Source: Variovorax boronicumulans NBRC 103145
GTDB taxonomy: Bacteria; Pseudomonadota; Gammaproteobacteria; Burkholderiales; Burkholderiaceae_C
Direction of reading: 5' to 3'
Assembly (NCBI RefSeq): GCF_001591345.1
Contig: NZ_BCUS01000013.1
Span: forward strand, 17,000 to 80,999
DNA: 64,000 nucleotides
Below are positions 53,529 to 62,800 of this stretch, piece after piece (position 1 is the stretch's first letter; each line of letters begins with the position of its first letter). A model generated the notes under the pieces. The model did not search any database, was not told the origin of the DNA, and was given only the letters and a program-made list of their open reading frames with translations. The position numbers and the translations under genes are program-made.

Positions 53529-53544
53529 CTACGGAATCCCGTAG
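53529..53544. promoter_or_regulatory. Palindrome CTACGG-AATC-CCGTAG
   Basis: A perfect 6-bp inverted repeat with a 4-bp spacer, 287 bases before the giant gene. The TAC...GTA form is like sites of LuxR/NarL-type regulators, which is inference. Confidence 0.45.
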
Positions 53545-53756
53545 TTGAAAATTTGAAATAGATCGGGTAATTCGAATGAACGAAATTCGCAAAGGCTTCG
53601 ATCGCCTGGCTGTCGAAGGAAGAACGCCTTGCGCGGAGAGGAATACGGCGATGGATATGCCTCACATATGAGCCGGCGAATGGATCACTATGAGCGGGTA
53701 ACAATTAATTTCAAATTGAGGGAAAAAGCAAAGGAAGCCGTTGTTTTTGCGATTTT

Positions 53757-53785
53757 TTGACGGTATTGGCTCGAAAAGATAGAAC
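53757..53785 (+). promoter_or_regulatory. Sigma-70-like promoter of the giant gene
   Basis: TTGACG (53757-53762), 17-base spacer, TAGAAC (53780-53785): 5 of 6 and 4 of 6 matches to consensus. The predicted start of transcription is near 53792, giving a leader of about 40 bases to the ATG at 53831. Confidence 0.5.
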
Positions 53786-53830
53786 GTTAATGGTGGACAC
53801 ATTTGCATATTTGTCGTCACACTTTGAGCC

Positions 53831-56800
53831 ATGCCAAGGTCTCAATCGCCCCAATTCCTTCGCCCACGCGCGCATCGATTTGCGCTGGAAAGCCGGCAGC
53901 TATTTGATGGCGCCGCTTTTGTGGAGGCCGCCGCGGCGGCACCGGCGGACGCACCGCAGGGCCCGCACGGGGATGCGTCGCATGCCGCCGACGCGGCAGC
54001 GCCCGTTGCCGTGCCGCACGGGCGCGAAAGCACGCCCGAAGCGGACGCGCGATCAGGGCCCGGCCCGGCTCCGGCCTCGTCCAGCGAGGTCTACGTCGTC
54101 GACAAGAATGTTGCCAATTGGCAGCAGCTCGCCGCCTCGGTGCCGCAGGGCGCCGACCTGATCCTGCTGGACACCGGCTCGTCCGGCGTCGAACAGTTGC
54201 GCCAGGCGCTCGAAGGGCGCAGCGGCCTCACGGCGCTGCACATCCTCAGCCACGGCAGCGCGGGCGAGATCACGCTGGGCAACGAAACCCTCGACGTCGC
54301 CGGCCTGGCGCGCTCGGCCGGCGCCTGGCAGGCGATCGGCGCGAGCCTGGGCGCGGACGGCGACATCCTGCTCTACGGGTGCGACGTGGGCGCCGACGGG
54401 CAACGCTTCGTGCAGGCCCTGGGCCGCGCCACGGGCGCCGATGTGGCGGCGTCGAGCGACGCCACCGGCGCGGCGTCGCGCCAGGGCGACTGGTCGCTTG
54501 AAGTCGCGACGGGTCTCATCGAGTCGCGCGCCTTCGCCGCCGCCGACTACGACGGCCTGCTGGCCGCGCCCACCGTGTCGACGACCACGCCGCGCATCAC
54601 GGTCAGCGAACCCAGCTCGCTCAACGCGCCGGGCGCCGACCGCGCCACGCTCAGCGGCTGGACGCTCACCGACGACGGCGCGGGCAACGTCACGGTCGAC
54701 GTGACCGTCGAGAACCCCGCGCTGGGCGCGCTGTCCAGCGCCAGCATGAGCGGCGTCACCACCGTGCCCGGCGGCTACCGCTTCGTCGGCAGCGTGGCAG
54801 ATGCCAACGCCTGGATCAACCAGCTGGTGTTCACCGCCGCCGACACCGAGCTGGGCAACGCCACGGCCACCACGCGCATCCTGGTGTCGATCACCGATTC
54901 GGAAACGCCGGCGCTCACCGCCAACCGCGCGCTCGACGTGACGATCACGCCGTCGAACGACCCGACCACGGTGGCCGACGCGGCGCAGACGGTCTCCGAG
55001 GGCGGCACCACGCTGCTGACCGGCACCACGCTCAACGCCATCGACCCCGAGGTGACGATCGGCTCGCAGAACACCGGCCAGATCGTCTACGGCATCGCGA
55101 CCAACACCGCGCGCGGCTACCTCACGCTCAACGGCGAACGCATCGGCGTGGGCTCGGTCTTCACGCAGGCCGACGTGCTCGCGGGCCGCGTCGCCTACGT
55201 GCACACGGCCACCGGCGCGGACCAGAACCTGGACGACAGCTTCGTCATCGTCGTCAACGACGGCGCCACGCCGCTGGCCGGCTCCGACCACGCCACCATC
55301 ACGCTGAACGTCACGCCGCTGAACCAGCCGCCGGTGGTCTCGGGCGGGGGCAGCGTGTTCGAAGGGCAGCCGCCCAACGCCATCGACACCAGCGGCAACC
55401 CGGCCTCGGTCGTGGGCAATTTCATCGTCGCCGACGGGGGCGGCGACGACGCCAGCGGCGACCTCACGGTGCGGCTGACCAGCCTGCCCACCGACGGCAC
55501 GCTGTACTTCACCGGGACCGTGCTGATCGGCGGCGTGCCCCAGAACGTCACCAACCGCGCCATCACCCAGGCCGACATCGATGCCGGCTTCGTGTTCGGC
55601 TACGACGACCGCGGCGGCCTCACTTACGGCAACAACGGCCAGCGCGACAACAACGGGCAGAGCTACCCGTTCACCGACGGCTTCGGCGTCACGGTGAGCG
55701 ACGCCGGCGGCGGCACGGGCACGCCGTCGTCCACCTCGGGCACCATCGCCATCAACGTGCGCCCGGCCAACGACGACCCGGTGCTCGACCCCGGCAGCAC
55801 GCTCGAGGCGACCGTGGACCCGGCGGGCGGCGGCTACACCGTGACGCTCACGCCCGGCATGCTCGGCGCGACCGACGTCGACTCGAGCGACGACAACCTG
55901 ACCTTCGCCGTCACCTCGATGAACGGCCTGAACCAGGGCTACCTGCTGCTCGACGGCAAGATCCTGCCGCCGGGCGGCACCTTCACCATGGAAGACGTGC
56001 GCTCGGGCCGCGTGCAGTACGTGCAGACGCAGGGCGCGGCGGCGGGCGACACCGACACCTTCAGCTTCCAGGTGGTCGACAACACGCTCGGGCCCACCTG
56101 GGACGCGAACGGCAACACCGTGATCCGCGAGGGCGCCGACCGCAACCCCGACGGCACGCTGAAGACCTACGAGTTCACGATCAACCTCGTCGAAACCCCG
56201 GCGGGCAACGGCGATCCGCTGCAGACCATCGACGGCACCGTCACCACCTCGGGCTCCAACCACGCGGGCACCGACCAGAACGGCGCCACGCGCGGCACGC
56301 TCAGCGAAGGCGGCTCGGTGGTGCTGGGTGGCACCGGCTCCGACTTCAACACCGTGCCGGGCCTGAGCTACGTGGTCGAAGGCGTGCCGCCGTCGCAGGT
56401 GATCTACACGGTCACCGACTACACCGGCACCACGGGGCCCGTGCGCAACGGCGTGCTGCAGCGCTTCGACGGTGCGACGTGGGTCGACATCGACACCTAC
56501 GAGACCTTCACGCAGGAAGACCTGAACGCCGGTCGCATCCGCTTCCAGCACGACGGCGACGTGGAAGACTTCGAGTCGGCCGTGTCGCTCTCGGTGACGG
56601 CCGGTGTCGCCGTCGGCGGCGTGCGCAACGTCTGGAACGCCAGCTTCTCGTTCTTCATCACGCCGGTCAACGACGTGCCCGTGGCCACCGGTTCGTCGAA
56701 CACGGTCATCCGCGAAGGCGAGACGGCCTACCTCACGACCGGGCAGATCCGCGTGGTCGATGCGGACGACGCCGCGAGCGAAAGCTACCTCGAAGGCTCG

Positions 56801-59800
56801 GCGACGCTACTGAACGGCGACCCGAACTACGCCTTCAACAACGCCGGCAGCGGGCCGGGCGCGATGCAGTTCGAGTTCGACAGCCTGCCCACCGGCGGCC
56901 AGCTGCAGTACTGGAACGGCGCCGCCTGGGTGGCCGTGGCCGTGGGGCAGCGCATCGATGCCTCGCTCATCACGGGCAGCGCCGGCACCACGGGCCTGCG
57001 CTTCGTGAGCGACGGTTCCGAGGTGCGCACGACCCAGTTCAACGTGCATGCCGTGGACCGCTGGGGCGCCGCGTCGAACCCCGTCACCGTCGGCATCCAG
57101 ATCACCAACGTCAACGACGCGCCGGTGATCGCGCCCGACCCGACGCAGCCCGACCCGCCCGGCACCGCCAACCAGCCGCTGACCGTGGCCGAGGGCGGGC
57201 GCGGCCAGATCACGCCGGGCATGCTCAGGGCCTTCGACCCTGACAGCACGCTCACGCAGCTGCAGTACACGATCACCTCCGTCACCACGCACGGGCGCGT
57301 CATGTACTCGACCGACGGCGTCAACTTCGTGGCGCTGGGCGTGGGCTCCTCGTTCACGCAGGCCGACGTGAACGCCGGGCGCATCTACTATTTCAATTCG
57401 GGCGACGAATCCGACGGCCACACCGAAGCCAACGGCGATCCGCCGAGCGACCGCTTCACCTTCACGCTGAGCGACGGCGACAAGGAACAGACCGGCGGCC
57501 AGTTCTGGATCTACGTCACGCCGCTGAACGACGCGCCCACGGTGACCGCGCCGGCCGGGCCCATCGACATCGACAGCAGCAACCCGGCGCACAACCCCGT
57601 GCCCGGCTTCCATGTCGGCGACACCGACCTGGACGCGGTGATCCAGGGCGAGACCGACTTCGTCCAGGTGACGGTGCGGCTGCTGGACGCCAACGGCAAC
57701 CCGCTGAATGCCGCGGCCTACGCGGGCGCCACCATCGGCTCGACCTCGATGGGCGGCGTGACCGTCGACGCCGACAAGAACGGCAGCGGCGACTTCCTCA
57801 CGCTGCGCGGCACGCGCGCGCAGGTGAACGCCGCGCTGGCGGGCCTCACGCTCACCTTCGACACCGACCGCGACCAGGCCTACCGGCTGCAGGTGATCGT
57901 CGACGACCGCCTGCGCGACACCGCCACCGGCGTGCTGCAGCCCGGCGCCAACGGCGGTCCGCAGAACGAGCCGAGCGTGCCGGGCGGGCCGAACATCACG
58001 ATCCCGACCACCGAGTACGACTGGTACGCCGACACGGTGCCCACCACCGGCGACATCACGGGCAACCTCGCGGCCGCCTCGGTGCTGGTGCGCGCGTCGA
58101 GCGAGAACGACCCGGGCGTGCTGGTCGTGCCGCCCGTGCACACGGTCTATGAAGACCAGCCGACCTACATCGGCACGGGCTTCGTGGTGTCCGACCCCGA
58201 ATCGGCCGCCTTCGGCACGCCGATCACGCTGCGGCTGACCGTGCCCAACGGCACGCTGGGCATCGGCGGCACCGGCGGGCAGACGAGCTTCACGCTGCCC
58301 AGCGGGCGCGTCGTGACCATCGCCGGCGACAACACCGGCGCGCTCACGCTCACCGGGCGCGCCAGCGACATCCAGGAGCTGATCACCAGCGGCGCCGTCA
58401 CGGGCCTGACCTACCGCAGCGCGACCCACGTCAACCACGACCTCAACGGCGCCGACGCCGGCGACGTGACGCTCACCGTCTCCTTCGACGACACCGGCTC
58501 GCAGATCGGCGGCGACACCGGCGGCGGCAGCGTGTCGAACAACCCGCCCGACATGACGATGGCGCTGACCATCGTGGCGGTCAACGACGCGCCGACGGCC
58601 GGGCTCACGCCGGGCACCAACCCGAACACGCCGCTGTACCTGACGGGCGGCAGCACGCCGTCGGCCGTGCCGGGCTTCGTCGTGCGCGACCTGGACATCG
58701 ACGGCGACGGCGGCGGCATCGCGCCCGGCGAAGCCGATTTCCTGCAGGTCACCGTGCGCATCACCAACGGCACGGGCGCGCCGCTGGGCGCGGCGCAGTA
58801 CACGGACGGCGGCAGCGACGCCATCACCATCACCTCGAGCAATGCAGCCGGCTCGGGCGTGACCATCGACAGCACCTACGACGGCACCGGCAGCGCGCTC
58901 GTCATCCGCGGCACGCGCGCGCAGGTGCAGGCCTACCTCGACGGCCTGCAGGTGGCGCTGGGCGGCAGCCTCGCCAACACCGACCAGACCTACCGCGTGC
59001 AGGTCATCGTGGACGACCGCCTGCGCGAGAACAGCAGCGGCGCGCTGGCGGGCGGCGCCAACGGCGGCGAGAACAACAACGCGAACGGCGGCACGGTGGC
59101 GGTGCCCACCACCAACGTCAACCCCTACGCGCTGATCCCCGCGGGGCTGACGGCCAACGTGGCCTCGGCCTACCGCACGCTGTTCCCGTCGTCGATCAAC
59201 GACCCGGCCCACATCGCGGCCGGCAACCCGACGGTGGACGAGGGCAACGGCAGCGTCACGCTGACCGGCCTCACGGTCACCGACCAGGACGCGGCCGCCA
59301 CCGACGTGCTGACGGCCACGGTGTCGGTGCCCCCGGGCTTCGTCATCAACGGCGTGGGCGGCAGCGGCGGCACGGTCGGCCCCTTGGGCGGCGCCAGCAT
59401 CACCATCACCGGCACGCTGGCGCAGATCAACAGCCGCATCAACGCCATCTCGATCGCGCTGCCCGACGCCCCCGGCGCCGCGCTGCCGGCCGACTGGAAC
59501 GGCGCTTTCACCGTGACCGTGGTGGTCAACGACGAGGGCCACACCGGCGGGCGTCCGGGCGTCCTGGCGCCCGGCGACAACAGCACGACCGGCACCTTCG
59601 ACTACGCGGACGGGGTCGGCAACCGCCTGGTCACCACGCGCACCTTCGTCTTCACGGTGGCGCCGGTCAACGACGCGCCGGTGGTGGTGGGCGGCACCAC
59701 CCAGACGCTGCCGAACGTCACCGAAGACGTGGGCAACAACGCGGCCGGCACCCCCGTGGGCACCCTGTTCGGCTCGCACTTCGACGACGGCGCCGACCTG

Positions 59801-62800
59801 ATCGACAACAGCGGCAACGGGGGCACCGGCGGCAGTTCGTCCGACACCTTCTTCGGCGTCGCGATCACGGGCCACGTCCCGGACCCCGCGCAGGGGGCCT
59901 GGCAGTACTCGCTGGACAACGGCACCACCTGGCTTCCCGTCGGCGCACGCACCGACGGCACCGCCCTGGTGCTGGCCGCCGACGCGCAGCTGCGCTTCGT
60001 GCCGGCCGCCAACTTCCACGGCACGCCCACGACGCTGACCGTGCGGCTGGTCGAGACCGACACCAACAACGACAGCGCCACCGCCGATCCCACCTCGGGC
60101 AGCCAGGTCGACGTGTCCGGTGCCCGCAACGGCGGCACCACCGTCTACAGCGCCGGCACCATCGTGCTCAGCACCACGGTGATCAACGTGAACGACCGGC
60201 CGACGGCGACCGATGCGACCGTGCCCGCCGGCGTCGAGGACGTGACGGGTGCCGGCGTGCGCGTCGACACGCTGCTGGGCGGCGGCTACGGCGACGCGAT
60301 CGACAACCAGACGGCCATCAGCGGCGGCGGCGATGCATCGACCTCGTTCGGCGGCATCGCCATCGTGGGCAACAACGCCAACGCCGCGCAGGGCGCGTGG
60401 GAGTACAGCCTGAACGGCACCGACTGGCTCGCCGTGCCGACGGGTGCCTCCGACACCAGCGCCTTGCTGCTGCCCACCAGCGCGCAGCTGCGCTTCGTGC
60501 CTGCGGCCGATTTCAACGGCACGCCCGGCGGGCTGGTCGTGCGCGTGTCCGATGCGCCGGTGGCGGCGGGCAGCGGCGACATCAGCGCCACCGTCAACGA
60601 CGCCACCAGCCAGTGGTCGGTGCTGCGCAACGTGTCGATCACCATCGCGCCGCGCAACGACGCGCCCGTGATCGGCGGCACCACCGGCGCGACCGCGGTG
60701 GAGAACAACCAGACCGGCACCGGCGTCAGCATTCCGCCCGTGGCGCTGGTCAGCGGCGGCACGGTCGGCGACCTCGACCTGGCGACCACGCCCGGCCTGG
60801 CCGCCGGCGTGTTCGGCGCGGGCTCGCTCACCGTGAGCCTGGACGGCTACCAGCCGGGCGACCAGCTGTTCGTCAACGGCGCGCTGCCTCCGGGCGTCAG
60901 CGTCTCGGGCGGCAACGGCGCGCCGCTGGTGGTGCAGTTCGATGCCGACACCACCGTGGCCGAGGTGCGGGCGGTGCTCGACCAGCTGTCCTACCGCAGC
61001 AGCAGCGACAACCCGACCGCGTTCGGCACCGACAACGAGCGCGTCTACACCATCGTGCTCAACGACGGCAACAACGTGCAGCCCGGTGGCAACGCGGGCG
61101 GCCCGCAGCCGCTGAACAGCAACGTGCTCGCCGGCACGCTCACGATCACGGCCGTGAACGACCCGCCGACCGCGGTCGACGACACGCACAGCATCGACGA
61201 AGACACGCCCTCGGTGGGCAGCAACGTCATCAGCGGGCGCATTCCCGGCGAGGCCGACCACGACCCCGACAGCACCACGCTCACGGTCACCGGCATCCGC
61301 ACCGGCCCCGAGGCCGGCGCCGGCACGGCCGGCACGCTGGGCAGCGCGCTCACCGGCACCCACGGCAGCATCGTGCTGAACGCCGACGGCAGCTATACCT
61401 ACACGCTGGACAACAGCGACCCGCGCGTGCAGGCGCTGATTGCCGGCGAGACGCTCACCGACCTGTTCACGTACACCATCTCCGACGGCGCCAGCGGCAC
61501 CGACACCGCGCAGATCACCATCACGATTCGCGGCGCCAGCAACGACGTGCCGGGCATCACGGTGACCGACGCCAACGGCAACGCGACCGGCCAGGTGACG
61601 GTGCACGAGTCGGGCCTGACGAGCGTGGGCGACACCAGCGAGACGGCAGGCGCGGGCTTCAATATCACGGCGGCCGACGGCGTGGCGAGCATCAACGTCG
61701 GCGGCACGGTGGTGACGCTGGCGCAGCTGCAGGCACTCACGCCGGGCGCGCCGATCACGATCACCACGCCCGACGGCCAGATCCGCCTCACGGGCTTCAG
61801 CGGCACCACGCTGTCCAACGGCGTCGTGACCGGCGGCACGGTCAGCTACACCTACACGCTGACCTCGGCGCAGAACCACAGCGCGGGCGAAGTGACCGAA
61901 GCGGTGGCGCTGAGCGTGACCGACCGCGACGGCGACGTGGCCAGCGGCACGCTCACGGTGCTGATCGTGAACGACGTGCCCACCGCGAACCCCGACACGA
62001 ACAGCGTCACGGAAGACGCCGCGCCGAACCCCGTGAGCGGCAACGTGAAGACCAACGACCGCGAGGGCGCGGACACCGCCGTGCCGGTGACGGGCGTGAG
62101 CTTCGGCGGCACGGCAGGCACGGTCGGCAGCGCGCTGGACACGGAATACGGTGCCATCGTGCTGAACGCCGACGGCAGCTACAGCTACACGCTGGACAAC
62201 ACCGACCCGCGCGTCAACGCGCTGAAGGACGGCGAGACGCTCACGGACACGGTGAGCTACACCCTCACCGACGCGGACGGCGACACCTCGACCACCACGC
62301 TGACGATCACCATCCACGGCCGCACCGACGCCAGCCCCGAGATCGTGCCGGTGGACGGCAACGGCGCGGCCACGGGCCAGACCGAGGTCCACGAGCGCGG
62401 CCTGGTCGACGGCCCGGCCGGCCCCGATGCGCGCGAGAACGGCAGCGGCGTCGTCACGGTGTCGGCGGCCGACGGCCTGCGGACCGTCACCGTGGGCGGC
62501 CGCACGCTGACGCTGGCCGAGCTGGCCAACCTGGGCACCACGCCGGTCGTCATCACGACGCCGCTGGGCACGATCACGCTGACGGGCTTCACGGCCACCA
62601 CCTCGGTGGGTGGCGTGCCCACGGCGGGCAACCTGGCCTACACCTACACGCTGCGCGCGCAGGTGGCGCAGCCGGGCGCGACCGAGAGCACCGAGGCCAT
62701 CGCCCTGCAGGTGACCGACGCCGGCGGCGCCACGGCCACGGGCACGCTCACCGTGCGCATCGTGGACGACGTGCCGCAGGCCACCGACGACACGGCCGCC

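Larger units (their letters stand above)
52839..53830. other. Long AT-richer non-coding region before the giant gene
   Basis: About 990 bases without a supported gene. From about 53350 to 53780 the sequence is much richer in A/T than the rest of the window, with two palindromes (53508-53517 and 53529-53544) and a sigma-70-like promoter (53757-53785) just before the giant gene. It probably holds the control region of that gene and the promoter of the lipoprotein gene. Confidence 0.6.

Noticed and set aside
53674..53700. A minus-strand TGATCC in the AT-rich region as an ECF promoter
   Set aside because: 18 bases downstream the sequence is GA, not TA, and no gene follows on that strand within 800 bases.
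54053..56551. An 832-codon minus-strand frame opposite the start of the giant gene
   Set aside because: Same composition artefact; the plus strand is plainly coding.
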